DNA of 39,389 bases from Clostridia bacterium (GCA_017938885.1 JAGBAS010000089.1:1-39389); one strand, 5' to 3'; positions 7,762-16,493 are shown, counted from the first letter of the stretch. Made by a program: numbers and translations. The notes: a model not told the origin generated them from the letters alone.

Positions 7762-9141
7762 ATGATCCATCAATACAAGCTCGGCGGCTACAACATCGTG
7801 CTGGACGTTTGCTCCGGCGGTGTCCACGTGGTGGACGACGTAGCCTACGACATGATTTCTATGTTTGAGACAGAGTCCCGCGAGGACATCCTCGCCGCCA
7901 TGAAGGAGAAGTATGTCGGGCGAGACGGCATCACCGAGGCGGATATCGAGGAGTGCTACGAGGATGTGGTCTCCCTGAAGGACTCGGGCAAGCTCTTCGC
8001 CCCCGACAGCTTCGAGCCTATGGCGGGGCATCTCAAGGCCAAGACCTCGGGTGTCATCAAGGCGCTGTGCCTCCACATCGCCCACACCTGCAACCTCAAC
8101 TGCTCCTACTGCTTCGCCAGTCAGGGCAAGTACCACGGTGAGCGCGCCGTCATGTCCTTTGAGGTGGGCAAGCAAGCTCTGGACTTCCTCATCGCCAACT
8201 CGGGGAGCCGCCGCAATCTGGAGGTGGACTTCTTTGGCGGTGAGCCGCTGGTGAACTTCCAGGTGGTGAAGGATCTGGTGGCCTACGCCCGCAGTATCGA
8301 GAAGGAGCATGGCAAGAACTCTCGCTTCACCCTGACTACCAACGGTCTGCTCATCGACGAGGATGTGATCGAGTTCTGCAATAAGGAATGCCACAACGTG
8401 GTGCTGTCCCTGGACGGGCGCAAGGAGATCCACGACCGCTTCCGCGTGGACTACGCGGGCAACGGCTCCTGGGATCGCATCGTCCCCAAGTTCCAACAGC
8501 TGGTGGAGGCGCGGAACGGCCAGGGCTACTACATGAGAGGTACCTTCACCCACGCCAACCCCGACTTTTTGAAGGATATCCAGGTCATGCTGGATCTGGG
8601 CTTCAACGAGCTGTCCATGGAGCCTGTGGTGGCCGCTCCCAATGATCCTTCGGCTCTGACCGAGGAGGACAAAGCCATCGTCATGGAGCAGTACGAGAAG
8701 CTGGCTATGCTCATGCTGGACAAGGATAAGGAGGGCAAGCCCTTCACCTTCTACCACTACATGATCGACCTCACGGGCGGTCCCTGCATCTACAAGCGCA
8801 TTTCGGGCTGCGGCTCGGGCACTGAGTACATGGCCGTGACGCCTTGGGGCGATCTCTACCCCTGTCACCAGTTCGTAGGCGAAGACAAGTTCAAGCTGGG
8901 CGACGTCTGGAATGGTGTGGACAACACCGAAATCCAGAACGAGTTTTTGGAATGCAACGTCTACGCCCGTCCCGAGTGCCGCGACTGCTGGGCGAGACTC
9001 TACTGCTCGGGCGGTTGCGCCGCCAACGCCTACCACGCCACGGGGTCGGTGAAGGGCGTGTACAAGTTCGGCTGTGATCTCTTCCGCAAGCGGATGGAGT
9101 GCGCCATTATGGTGGCGATCGCGAGACAGCTGGGGGAGTAA
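7762..9141 (+). CDS. scfB: Radical SAM/SPASM SCIFF maturase
   Basis: A 459-residue thioether-forming maturase for the SCIFF peptide. Residues 1-100 match the peptide-binding N-terminal part (MIHQYKLGGYNIVLDV). The radical SAM cluster is CNLNCSYC (Cys110, Cys114, Cys117). The C-terminal SPASM/twitch region has many cysteines, including CRDCWARLYCSGGCAANAYH, which would bind auxiliary 4Fe-4S clusters. Known homologues (for example CteB) couple Cys sulfur to a Thr carbon. The length is normal for the family. GAGG lies upstream of the ATG. No promoter stands out directly before it, so it may be read from weak terminator read-through or with the GrpB gene. Confidence 0.96.
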   Translation: MIHQYKLGGYNIVLDVCSGGVHVVDDVAYDMISMFETESREDILAAMKEKYVGRDGITEADIEECYEDVVSLKDSGKLFAPDSFEPMAGHLKAKTSGVIKALCLHIAHTCNLNCSYCFASQGKYHGERAVMSFEVGKQALDFLIANSGSRRNLEVDFFGGEPLVNFQVVKDLVAYARSIEKEHGKNSRFTLTTNGLLIDEDVIEFCNKECHNVVLSLDGRKEIHDRFRVDYAGNGSWDRIVPKFQQLVEARNGQGYYMRGTFTHANPDFLKDIQVMLDLGFNELSMEPVVAAPNDPSALTEEDKAIVMEQYEKLAMLMLDKDKEGKPFTFYHYMIDLTGGPCIYKRISGCGSGTEYMAVTPWGDLYPCHQFVGEDKFKLGDVWNGVDNTEIQNEFLECNVYARPECRDCWARLYCSGGCAANAYHATGSVKGVYKFGCDLFRKRMECAIMVAIARQLGE

Positions 9142-9151
9142 CGCGGAAAGC

Positions 9152-9173
9152 GGGCGCACACATAGGTGCGCCC
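9152..9173 (+). terminator. Hairpin after the maturase gene
   Basis: GGGCGCA / TGCGCCC form a 7-bp stem 10 bases after the scfB stop. The following sequence is only moderately T-rich, so terminator function is uncertain. Confidence 0.4.
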
Positions 9174-9261
9174 CTGCCTTCTATTTTCGGATCACTGTAT
9201 ATGGATCATCCGTGGTTTATCAACGCAGAAAGGGCTCCCTATGGGATAACGGTCATGGAAC

Positions 9262-10626
9262 ATGAAGATCACAACACCCATTGTGGATTTCATTCAAACC
9301 TATATAGGTAAGCACCCTCTCCGCCTCCACATGCCCGGTCACAAGGGGGCATCTCTTTTGGGATTTGAGGCCTACGACATCACCGAGGTAGCAGGAGCCG
9401 ACAGTCTCTATGAAGCCGAGGGCATCATCCGGGAGAGCGAGTCCAATGCTTCCCTGCTGTTCGGCTGTCCTACCTACTACTCCACGGAAGGGTCATCCCA
9501 GTGCATCCGCGCCATGTTGTATCTGGTGGCTCTCTACGCAAGGGAACAAGGCATTGACCGTCCGCTCGTTTTAGCGGGACGGAACGCCCACAAGACCTTT
9601 CTGTCGGCGGTGGGGCTACTGGATCTGGATGTGGAATGGCTCTATCCCGAGCACGAGCATGGGTACCTGGCCTGCCCCATCTCTCCCCATGGCTTGGTAA
9701 ACGAGCTTACGCGGCTGGAAACCGAGGGTAGACTCCCCACAGCTGTGTATCTGACCTCTCCCGACTATCTGGGAAACATGGTAGACGTTGAGCGGTTGTC
9801 CGCGGTCTGTCACGGCTTCGGTGTTCTGTTGGTGGTGGACAACGCCCACGGCGCGTACCTGCATTTTTTGCCCGATTCAAGGCATCCTATGGATCTGGGT
9901 GCGGATCTCTGTTGCGACTCCGCTCACAAGACTCTGCCCGTGCTGACGGGCGGGGCGTATCTGCACATCGGGGCACATTTGCCGATGGAACTGAAGTCTC
10001 AAGCCAAGCAGGCTTTGGCCCTTTTTGGCTCCACCAGCCCCTCCTATCTGATCCTGCAATCCCTGGACGCGGTCAACGCTCTGCTGGCAAGCCAAGATTA
10101 CGCCTCCTCTCTGACCGAAATGGCCAAACGGGTGGAAGCCTGTCGGATCAAGCTGCACGAACACGGTCTGCACGCCCCCGCCAACGACGAGCCCTTGAAG
10201 CTGACCCTGTATCCCCACCATCACGGCTATACGGGGATCGAGGTTGCGCAGTACCTGCGGGAACGCAACATCGAATGCGAATTTGCCGATCCCGATCACG
10301 TGGTGCTCATGTTCACCCCTGCCATTACTGACGGGGATATGGAGCGGCTGACCGAGGTGCTGCTATCCCTGCCCCGCCGTGCGCCCCTATTCCTGTGTCC
10401 CCCGCCCCTTGTCCCACCTGAAAGAGTTACAACCGTCCGCGAGGCTCTGCTGTCCCCCTCTGAGGAACTGCCTGTAACCAAGTGCGTCGGGCGTGTGCTG
10501 GCGGCGGCAACAGTGGGATGTCCCCCTGCTGTGCCCATTGTGGTGAGCGGTGAGAGGATCGACGAAAGTGCTCTTGCGTGCTTCTCTTACTACGGTGTTG
10601 AATTTTGTCGGGTCATAACCGAATAA
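9262..10626 (+). CDS. Orn/Lys/Arg decarboxylase-family PLP enzyme
   Basis: A 454-residue fold-type I PLP protein of the short Orn/Lys/Arg decarboxylase family (like Bacillus SpeA/YaaO). HMPGHKGA lies near the N-terminus, VVDNAHGAY carries the PLP-contacting Asp, and SAHKTLPVLTGGAYLH holds the Schiff-base lysine, Lys223. Family members make polyamine precursors such as cadaverine, putrescine or agmatine; which substrate is used cannot be read here. Compared with the long biosynthetic forms it lacks the N-terminal wing domain, as expected for this subgroup. The ribosome binding site before the ATG is poor, so expression may be low. Confidence 0.88.
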   Translation: MKITTPIVDFIQTYIGKHPLRLHMPGHKGASLLGFEAYDITEVAGADSLYEAEGIIRESESNASLLFGCPTYYSTEGSSQCIRAMLYLVALYAREQGIDRPLVLAGRNAHKTFLSAVGLLDLDVEWLYPEHEHGYLACPISPHGLVNELTRLETEGRLPTAVYLTSPDYLGNMVDVERLSAVCHGFGVLLVVDNAHGAYLHFLPDSRHPMDLGADLCCDSAHKTLPVLTGGAYLHIGAHLPMELKSQAKQALALFGSTSPSYLILQSLDAVNALLASQDYASSLTEMAKRVEACRIKLHEHGLHAPANDEPLKLTLYPHHHGYTGIEVAQYLRERNIECEFADPDHVVLMFTPAITDGDMERLTEVLLSLPRRAPLFLCPPPLVPPERVTTVREALLSPSEELPVTKCVGRVLAAATVGCPPAVPIVVSGERIDESALACFSYYGVEFCRVITE

Positions 10627-10640
10627 TTCCGTCTCATCCC

Positions 10641-10669
10641 TTGACAAATCCCTCCGAAAGGGGTATAAT
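10641..10669 (+). promoter_or_regulatory. Consensus sigma-A promoter of the CvpA-like gene
   Basis: Perfect TTGACA (10641-10646), 17-base spacer and perfect TATAAT (10664-10669), 15 bases after the preceding stop. Confidence 0.9.
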
Positions 10670-10701
10670 AAGAAAACAATTTGAAAGGAGAGTGAATCCC
10701 T

Positions 10702-11367
10702 ATGCAACTCGTTATCGACGTTCTGCTCATCATCATCTTCGCACTATTGGTCTTCCGTGGCTGGATGCGGGGCTTCATGAAGTCCGTACTCAGTCTGGGC
10801 CGTCTCATCCTGTCGGTGCTCATTACCATTCTGTTCGGCTCGGCCTTTGCCGGCTGGATCGACGCGACCTTTGTCAATCCGCCCGTTTTTGATACCGTGT
10901 TCAAGAAATTCTCGGATATTGCCGCTGAGGTCACCGCAACCGCCGAAGGCGGGATCGACGCGCTGGTTGAAAAGATCCCTGAGGCCTTCCGCGGCTACCT
11001 GGATCTGGAGAGCATCGACCCTGCCTCCGAGATCAATGCTCTCGTAGAGGAGTGGTCCCACACCGTCGCGGACGGCATCTCCAAAGTCATTGCCACGGTT
11101 CTGGGCTACATCCTGCTCTTCGCTCTGTCCTTTATCCTTTTGACCGTCGTAATCTTCATCGTGGGCAAGCTGGCTAAGCTCCCCGCGCTCAAGACCGTGG
11201 ATAAGCTGCTGGGTCTGGCTATGGGCGCTGTCAGCGGTGTGGTTACCGTGATCTTCATTTCGGTCATTCTCAGCGCGCTGTTTGGCGTTTTCGGTCAGGC
11301 CGACGTGGTGGAAGGCTCCTTTATGCTCCGTCTCTTCTCGGGTCTGAAGGATGCGCTCATGAGCTGA
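10702..11367 (+). CDS. CvpA family membrane protein
   Basis: A 221-residue protein with two N-terminal membrane helices (residues about 3-20 and 28-50), a soluble, mostly helical middle (about 55-125) and two further helices (about 130-155 and 168-195). The opening VIDVLLIIIFALLVFRGWMRG is characteristic of CvpA proteins, linked to colicin V production in E. coli and to cell-envelope maintenance more generally. The insert between helices 2 and 3 is longer than in E. coli CvpA. GAAAGGAG precedes the ATG, and a strong hairpin at 11430-11468 ends the unit. Confidence 0.8.
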   Translation: MQLVIDVLLIIIFALLVFRGWMRGFMKSVLSLGRLILSVLITILFGSAFAGWIDATFVNPPVFDTVFKKFSDIAAEVTATAEGGIDALVEKIPEAFRGYLDLESIDPASEINALVEEWSHTVADGISKVIATVLGYILLFALSFILLTVVIFIVGKLAKLPALKTVDKLLGLAMGAVSGVVTVIFISVILSALFGVFGQADVVEGSFMLRLFSGLKDALMS

Positions 11368-11429
11368 TGCATCCGTTTTCCGCCGGAAAGCCGGAAGGAG
11401 AGGCAGTCTGATACGCCTCCCCTTCCATC

Positions 11430-11468
11430 AAAAAAGAACGGTTCACCCATGGTGAGCCGTTCTTTTTT
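11430..11468. terminator. Bidirectional intrinsic terminator
   Basis: An 18-bp stem with one G-U pair runs from AAAAAAGAACGG to CCGTTCTTTTTT, with A and T runs on both sides. It lies between the convergent CvpA-like and prs genes and can serve both. Confidence 0.92.
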
Positions 11469-11494
11469 CTTTTGTTTTGGCCGTGTACAGCCGA

Positions 11495-12655
11495 TTACTG
11501 CTTATCGCTGAAATTCATGGAAAGCTGTCCCTGCTCGGAAAGCTCTGCGCGGTGCTTATCCAGAAGCTTGGCGATACGGGTGTTGGGATCCAGCAGATTG
11601 GAAATGGTGGTATCGTGGTTCAGCGTGTCGATGATGTAGGACACGTACTTGGCCATATTGACCTCCACGTACCAGGGCTTGGTAAGGATCTCGGGCTTGC
11701 GGTAGACCAGGTTGGTGGTAAAGATCTTATCAATAATGCCTCTCTCGTAAGCATCGTCAAAGGCGGCGAAGCCATCGGTAAAGAGACCGAAGGTAGCAAA
11801 GTTGAAGACCCGCTTGGCACCGTAGACCTGCTTGAGCTGGGTAGCCACGTCCAGAAGAGAGCCGCCCGAGGAAATCATATCGTCCACGATGATGACGTCC
11901 TTGCCGTTGAGATCCTGTCCCAGGTACTTATGCTCCAGGATGGGATTCTTGCCGTTGACAATGGTGGAATAGTCGCGGCGCTTGTAGAACATACCCACAT
12001 CCACCGACAGGGAGTTGGAGTAGGCGATGCAACGTCCCATGGCTCCCTCGTCGGGGGAGATCATGACCACATGATCCTTGTCGATGACCACGTCGGGCAC
12101 ATTTTTCACCAGAGCCTTAATCATCTGGTAGTTGGGCAGGACGTTATCGAAGCCCGACAGAGGAATAGCGTTGGCCACGCGGGGATCGTGGGCATCAAAG
12201 GTGATGATGTTGGAGACACCCATATTCACCAGCTCCTGGAGCATCATGGCGCAGTCCAGAGACTCACGGGTGGTGCGCTTGTGCTGACGGCCCTCGTAGA
12301 GCATGGGCATGATGACCGTAATGCGGCGAGCCTTACCGCCGATGGCGGCGATGATGCGCTTGAGGTCGGCGTAGTGATCGTCGGGACTCATGGGGACGAT
12401 CATACCGTGCATTTTATAGGTCACGCCGAAGTTGAACACGTCGCAGTAGATGTAGACGTCCTGACCGCGCATGGACTCCTGGATGATGGACTTACCCTCA
12501 CCCGAGCCGAAGCGGGGGCAGGAAACGTGGGCAAGGTAGGTATCCTCACCGCCGTGGCGGCGCCATTCCTTCAGGTAGCCGTCCACTCGCTCCACAAAGG
12601 CCTCGGAGCCCCTCATACCGATGACCGTCAACTCGCCGTAAAGAGAATCTTTCAT
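11495..12655 (-). CDS. prs: Ribose-phosphate pyrophosphokinase (PRPP synthetase), long divergent form
   Basis: A 386-residue PRPP synthetase-like protein, making PRPP from ribose 5-phosphate and ATP for purine, pyrimidine, His and Trp synthesis. The PRPP-binding loop DVIIVDDMISSGGSLL and the divalent-cation region ITFDAHD are clear. It is about 70 residues longer than the common 315-residue enzyme, with extra sequence near the N-terminus and C-terminus, and the usual ARQDRK loop is replaced by GRQHKRTT. It may therefore be a second, divergent Prs type rather than the only one in the genome. GGAAAGGG lies upstream of the ATG. Confidence 0.87.
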   Translation of the reverse strand: MKDSLYGELTVIGMRGSEAFVERVDGYLKEWRRHGGEDTYLAHVSCPRFGSGEGKSIIQESMRGQDVYIYCDVFNFGVTYKMHGMIVPMSPDDHYADLKRIIAAIGGKARRITVIMPMLYEGRQHKRTTRESLDCAMMLQELVNMGVSNIITFDAHDPRVANAIPLSGFDNVLPNYQMIKALVKNVPDVVIDKDHVVMISPDEGAMGRCIAYSNSLSVDVGMFYKRRDYSTIVNGKNPILEHKYLGQDLNGKDVIIVDDMISSGGSLLDVATQLKQVYGAKRVFNFATFGLFTDGFAAFDDAYERGIIDKIFTTNLVYRKPEILTKPWYVEVNMAKYVSYIIDTLNHDTTISNLLDPNTRIAKLLDKHRAELSEQGQLSMNFSDKQ

Positions 12656-12738
12656 GTCGTAAACCCTTTCCGTATCTGTATTTTAGACAAATTCCGACCG
12701 AAAAACAGACATTTTTTCGGCACATTTGCCGTTATAGT

Positions 12739-12794
12739 CAAAAGTCCTTCCGCGCCAATCTACGGAGTATATATCCGTAGGATGCCGCGGAAGG
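12739..12794 (-). terminator. Two-stem terminator after rhaB
   Basis: The outer stem CCTTCCGCG / CGCGGAAGG (12746-12754, 12786-12794) encloses an inner stem CTACGGA / TCCGTAG (12760-12766, 12774-12780). On the minus strand it is followed by GGACTTTTGAC. It lies 15 bases after the rhamnulokinase stop and upstream of prs. Confidence 0.75.
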
Positions 12795-12808
12795 GCTTAT
12801 TCTATGAA

Positions 12809-14281
12809 TCAGAGTAGCTTGACGAAGCGACCGTATGCCTCGTCCCATGCGCCGCGATGCTCGCAGGGAGCATAGTGCTTGACCTCGAAGGAGTTGGCGA
12901 CCACCTGGCGGGCCTCGGACAGATCCTTGATGGCACCGACGGCCATCATCTGGGCCAGGAGGTTACCGATGGAGGTAGCCTCCTCGGGACCGGCAGAAAC
13001 GGCCAGACCGCAAGCATCGGCGGTCATCTGGGACAGGAAGTGATCCTTGGTACCGCCGCCCACCACGTTGATCATGGTGGCCTTCTTACCGCGCAGAGTC
13101 TGGATGTTCTCCACGGTATGACGGTACTTCAGAGCCAGGGACTCGTAGATGCAACGGACCACCTCGCCCACGGTCTCGGGGACGTGCTGGCCGGTGACGC
13201 GGCAGAACTCGCGGATCTTCTCGGGCATATTGCCGGGGGTGTTGAAGGAAGCGTGGTCGGGGTTGATGAGGGACTGGAAGGGAGCGGCCTCCTTGGCCCA
13301 CATTTCCATTTGGGCGAAGCTGTAGTCCTTGCCCTCGCGCTTCCATTGACGGCGGGACTCCTGGATGATCCAGAGACCCATGATATTCTTCAGGAAGCGG
13401 ATGGTGCCGTTGATACCGCCCTCGTTGGTGAAGTTGGCGGCGCGGGTGGCGTCGTTGATGAGGGGCTGGGGCAGCTCCATGCCCATGAGGGACCAGGTGC
13501 CCGAGCTGATATAGATGAAGTCGTCAGCCTGGGAGGGAACGGCCATGACGGCGGAGGCGGTGTCGTGGGAAGCCACGGTGTAGACGTTGATGTTGTTCTT
13601 GCCCACCTCTTCGGTGATGGAGGGCAGGAGACCGCCCAGGTTGTAGCCGGGCTGGACGATGGGGGAGAACAGGCTGCGCTTGATGCCCAGCTTGTCGGTG
13701 AGATCGAAGGCGAAGTCGCGCTTGGCGGCGTCCAGGATCATACCGGTAGAGGCGATGGTGTACTCGGTGGCCATCTTACCGGTGAGGAAGTAGTTGAGCA
13801 GGTCGGGGATGAAGAGCATCTTCTCGGCGCGGGCGAGGGCGTCGGGATCGTCACGCATCTCGGCGGCCAGCTGGTTCAGGGTATTGAAGTCGATGGCCTG
13901 GATACCGGTGGTCTTGTAGACCTCCTCAGCGGAGACGGTGGGCTCCATGTAGTCGGTGATGCCCACGGTGCGGGTGTCGCGGTAGTGGGTGGGGTTAGCC
14001 ATGAGGCGGCCGTTCTTGTCGATCAGACCGTAGTCCACGCCCCAGGTGTCGATACCCATGGAGGTAACGTTATCGCCGTCGATGACGGTCTTGGTGATGG
14101 AGTTCTTGATCTCAAAATAGATGCGCAGGATATCCCAGGTGAAACGGCCGTTCACGAACATGGGATCGTTGGAGAAGCGGTGATTCTCACGCAGGGTGAG
14201 CTTCTCTCCGTCAAAGGAACCGACGATGCCTCTGCCGCTGGACGCGCCGAGGTCGATCGCAAGCATTTTCAGTTCTGCCAT
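12809..14281 (-). CDS. rhaB: Rhamnulokinase
   Basis: A 490-residue FGGY-type sugar kinase. The ATP-phosphate motif LAIDLGASSGRG lies at the N-terminus, the sugar-site motif GIDTWGVDYGLID near residue 80, and GTWSLMG plus NVVGGGTKDHFLSQ in the C-terminal half. These fit RhaB, which phosphorylates L-rhamnulose to L-rhamnulose 1-phosphate. No other rhamnose genes (isomerase, aldolase, regulator) are in the window, so the pathway context is missing. The ATG at 14281 has a strong GGAGGT five to six bases upstream, preferred over earlier in-frame starts. Confidence 0.92.
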   Translation of the reverse strand: MAELKMLAIDLGASSGRGIVGSFDGEKLTLRENHRFSNDPMFVNGRFTWDILRIYFEIKNSITKTVIDGDNVTSMGIDTWGVDYGLIDKNGRLMANPTHYRDTRTVGITDYMEPTVSAEEVYKTTGIQAIDFNTLNQLAAEMRDDPDALARAEKMLFIPDLLNYFLTGKMATEYTIASTGMILDAAKRDFAFDLTDKLGIKRSLFSPIVQPGYNLGGLLPSITEEVGKNNINVYTVASHDTASAVMAVPSQADDFIYISSGTWSLMGMELPQPLINDATRAANFTNEGGINGTIRFLKNIMGLWIIQESRRQWKREGKDYSFAQMEMWAKEAAPFQSLINPDHASFNTPGNMPEKIREFCRVTGQHVPETVGEVVRCIYESLALKYRHTVENIQTLRGKKATMINVVGGGTKDHFLSQMTADACGLAVSAGPEEATSIGNLLAQMMAVGAIKDLSEARQVVANSFEVKHYAPCEHRGAWDEAYGRFVKLL

Positions 14282-14358
14282 AGCTACCTCCGAGTATGTA
14301 CGATAAAATATTTTTGTGCGGGGGGCACAGTTCACCCTCTTGCACATACAGTGCTTTT

Positions 14359-14387
14359 ATTATAGCACATTTCGGGGAAAATTGTAT
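14359..14387 (-). promoter_or_regulatory. Probable rhaB promoter (weak -35)
   Basis: A perfect TATAAT (14364-14359) on the minus strand has a poor -35 (ATACAA) 17 bases upstream, which would suit an activator-dependent sugar gene. Confidence 0.45.
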
Positions 14388-14466
14388 GAATTTTTTGTTA
14401 ATATGCGGAGGTTTTGTGGAGATGTTTTGAAGGTGGCGGAGGCGGGGCTTGACCGTAGGTGTGCTT

Positions 14467-14517
14467 GGGGAGGGGGAAAGAACCATCTCAAACGCCGAAG
14501 TTTCTTTCCCCCTCCCC
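14467..14517. repeat. Long perfect hairpin in the rhaB-dpaB gap
   Basis: A perfect 16-bp inverted repeat, GGGGAGGGGGAAAGAA (14467-14482) against TTCTTTCCCCCTCCCC (14502-14517), with a 19-base loop. It lies in a gene-free stretch from 14365 to 14931 and has no terminator-like U-tract. It may be another small repetitive element. Confidence 0.75.
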
Positions 14518-14608
14518 GGGGGTGGCTGGGTGTAGCCGTGGGTTGAGGTTGCCCCTCCCCCATCTCCTTGGCTGCGCGCTGAGGGGATGTGCAAAAGCAC
14601 GTGTTAAT

Positions 14609-14924
14609 CAAATTTGGGTTTATCGGGCTGACGGAACCGAGCGGAAATGGGGAGTGTGACCCCGAGCTTGCTCGGAGCTCATCACGCCTCCCGCCGCAGA
14701 GCTGGTCGGCACCTTCCCCCTAGGGGAAGGCAAGGGTATGCGGAAACCGTTCTTTTCGTTGAAGCCAAAAGAAAAACATAGTTTTGCTGATGAGGGAAAG
14801 CTCCCATTTCCTCGTGCTTGCCTTCCCCTGGGGGGAAGGTGGCACCCGCCGACGGCGGGTGCCGGATGAGGGTCACACAAAAGGTTTCCTATCGGTTCAA
14901 ACTGTTCGATAAACCCCAATTTGG
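14609..14924. mobile_element. MITE-like inverted-repeat element, about 316 bp
   Basis: The left arm (from 14609) and the reverse complement of the right arm (ending 14924) align over roughly 125 bases. Outer ends are CAAATTTGGGTTTATCG versus CAAATTGGGGTTTATCG, followed by shared GAACCGA, GTGTGACCC and CACCTTCCCCC-AGGGGAAGGCAAG blocks at matching positions. A centre of about 60 bases separates the arms. No transposase is encoded, so it would be non-autonomous. Similarity outside the arms stops abruptly. The right end lies only eight bases from the dpaB stop. No clear target-site duplication was seen. Confidence 0.75.
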
Positions 14925-14931
14925 CTCCCCT

Positions 14932-15507
14932 TTATTCCCCGCGCTTCTCCAAAAAAACAGGCCTCAACTGTCTCCCCTCCAAGGCCGCCTCCAACGCCTC
15001 GGGCACCAGAGAAAAATCCGCCACCAGGGAATGGGGCTTCGCGGTGGGATCGTCCTGGACCATAGGGGTAAAATACACGCTCTTGCGGGATAGGAGGGTG
15101 CCGATATTGCAGAGGTTGGCAGACATGGCATCGTTGGAGGCCAGGGTGATGAGGAGGGGGCGGTCAGACCGCAGATGGGCTTTGGCGGCCATGCAGACGG
15201 GGGTGTCGGTGATGCCGTTGGCCAGCTTGGCGAGGGTGTTGCCGGTGCAGGGGCAGATGACCAGCGCCTCCAGGGGGCGGGCGGGGCCTAAGGGCTCGGC
15301 CTCGGGGATGGTGCGGATGATGGGGCGGCCGCAGATGGACTCCACGCGGGCGATGAAGTTGGCGGCTTTCCCGAAGCGGGTGTCGGTGGTAGCGGTGATC
15401 TCGCTCATGATGGGGAGGACGTCGTAGCCCTTCTCTTTCAGGTGGGTCAGCACCTCCACCGACCTCGACAGGGTGCAGAAGGAGCCGCAGAGGGCGTAGC
15501 CGATCAT
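14932..15507 (-). CDS. dpaB: Dipicolinate synthase subunit B
   Basis: A 191-residue flavoprotein-type subunit (SpoVFB) beginning IGYALCGSFCT, with VICPCTGNTLAKLANGITDTPV in the middle, both typical of the family. With DpaA it makes dipicolinic acid, the calcium-chelated spore-core solute, in the mother cell during sporulation. It overlaps the end of dpaA by four bases (ATGA), so the two are translationally coupled. Dipicolinate synthase genes point to an endospore-forming ancestry. A MITE-like element sits directly after the stop. Confidence 0.93.
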   Translation of the reverse strand: MIGYALCGSFCTLSRSVEVLTHLKEKGYDVLPIMSEITATTDTRFGKAANFIARVESICGRPIIRTIPEAEPLGPARPLEALVICPCTGNTLAKLANGITDTPVCMAAKAHLRSDRPLLITLASNDAMSANLCNIGTLLSRKSVYFTPMVQDDPTAKPHSLVADFSLVPEALEAALEGRQLRPVFLEKRGE

Positions 15508-16493
15508 GTGGGGGTACCTCCTTCCCTGCTGATTCCGTCAAGGCTGTCATGGTGGACGATCATACCGAGGATGCACTCAGCGATGGCGCGCCCTGCATCC
15601 CGGGGGGCGTAACTACCGGGGAGGGAGGGGGCGCGGAGGTAACGGAGACCTGTTTTCGCGGCGGCCTCGCGGATATCGCGGTCGCTGACACCGAAAGGAG
15701 CCGAGGCCAGGTCGATGAGGAGGGTGTCGGGTCGGAGGCTCATGAGGAGGTCGCGGGGAAGAATGTGGGCGGGGACGGTATTGAAGAGAATGGGGTGGTC
15801 GCGGCAGAGGGGCGTGAGACCGCCCATAGGGTCGGATTCGGTCATGAGGAGGGGGTGACATCCCTCGGCGGCGGCTTCGAACAGACTCTCCTCCCGTCGG
15901 GCGCAGACCGTGACGTCGGCCCCCAGGGCGCGGAGCAGACGGGCCAGGTACTTCCCGATCCGCCCGTAGCCCAGCACCGCCACCGAGGTGTCGCGGAGGG
16001 TGCGGTCGGTCAGCTCCATGGCGGTCATGAGGGCGGCCTCGGCGGTGATGTAGGCATTGCGGAGCTGGAGGATCTCGCTGTGGTAGTAGTCGTTAACGCG
16101 GGTGGCGTCGGGGTCGAATTCTCTTGTACTATCAAGGAAATTTTGAGGTATCTTACCGCCGAAGAGGGTGAGGCTCGGGGTACGGCTCATGAGGTCGGCG
16201 ATCTCGGAGAGGGTCACGTGGCAGGCGGGATCGCGGGGGGCGTGGACGGTCTCGCCGTCTCTGGAGGCGGGGAGAGGGAGGATGAGGATATCGGCGCCCT
16301 CGGTCGCCTTGGAGAGGCTTTGGCAGATCCTCATCTCGGTGTCAGCATCGGGATCGGGCAGGCAGTCGGTGCCACAGCCGAACAGGCTCACGGGGTAGCC
16401 CTCCTCGGTAAGGCGCTTCGCCAGGTGGGCCATACGCAGGTCTCCCCCGATGACGGCGAAGCGGTGGGGGTATGTTTGGTCGGTCGGTCTCAT
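15504..16493 (-). CDS. dpaA: Dipicolinate synthase subunit A
   Basis: A 329-residue protein (SpoVFA) with an N-terminal DpaA domain (FAVIGGDLRMAHLAKRL) and a C-terminal NAD(P)-binding Rossmann domain (VAVLGYGRIGKYLARLL, about residues 170-190). It catalyses the dehydrogenase step from a dihydrodipicolinate precursor to dipicolinic acid, together with DpaB. AAAGGAG stands nine to ten bases before the ATG. Sporulation sigma-factor control is expected from the family, but no convincing sigma-K site was found in the 150 bases upstream. It follows a terminator and so probably starts its own unit. Confidence 0.94.
   Translation of the reverse strand: MRPTDQTYPHRFAVIGGDLRMAHLAKRLTEEGYPVSLFGCGTDCLPDPDADTEMRICQSLSKATEGADILILPLPASRDGETVHAPRDPACHVTLSEIADLMSRTPSLTLFGGKIPQNFLDSTREFDPDATRVNDYYHSEILQLRNAYITAEAALMTAMELTDRTLRDTSVAVLGYGRIGKYLARLLRALGADVTVCARREESLFEAAAEGCHPLLMTESDPMGGLTPLCRDHPILFNTVPAHILPRDLLMSLRPDTLLIDLASAPFGVSDRDIREAAAKTGLRYLRAPSLPGSYAPRDAGRAIAECILGMIVHHDSLDGISREGGTPT

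Noticed and set aside
7417..9159. A 580-residue minus-strand frame opposite the SCIFF maturase
   Set aside because: It is the antisense shadow of a well-supported GC-rich gene and has Val/Leu/Gly/His-rich composition with no recognisable domain.
11477..12817. Long plus-strand frames opposite prs, rhaB and the galactokinase-like gene
   Set aside because: Each mirrors a recognised enzyme on the other strand; low-complexity composition and no start signals.
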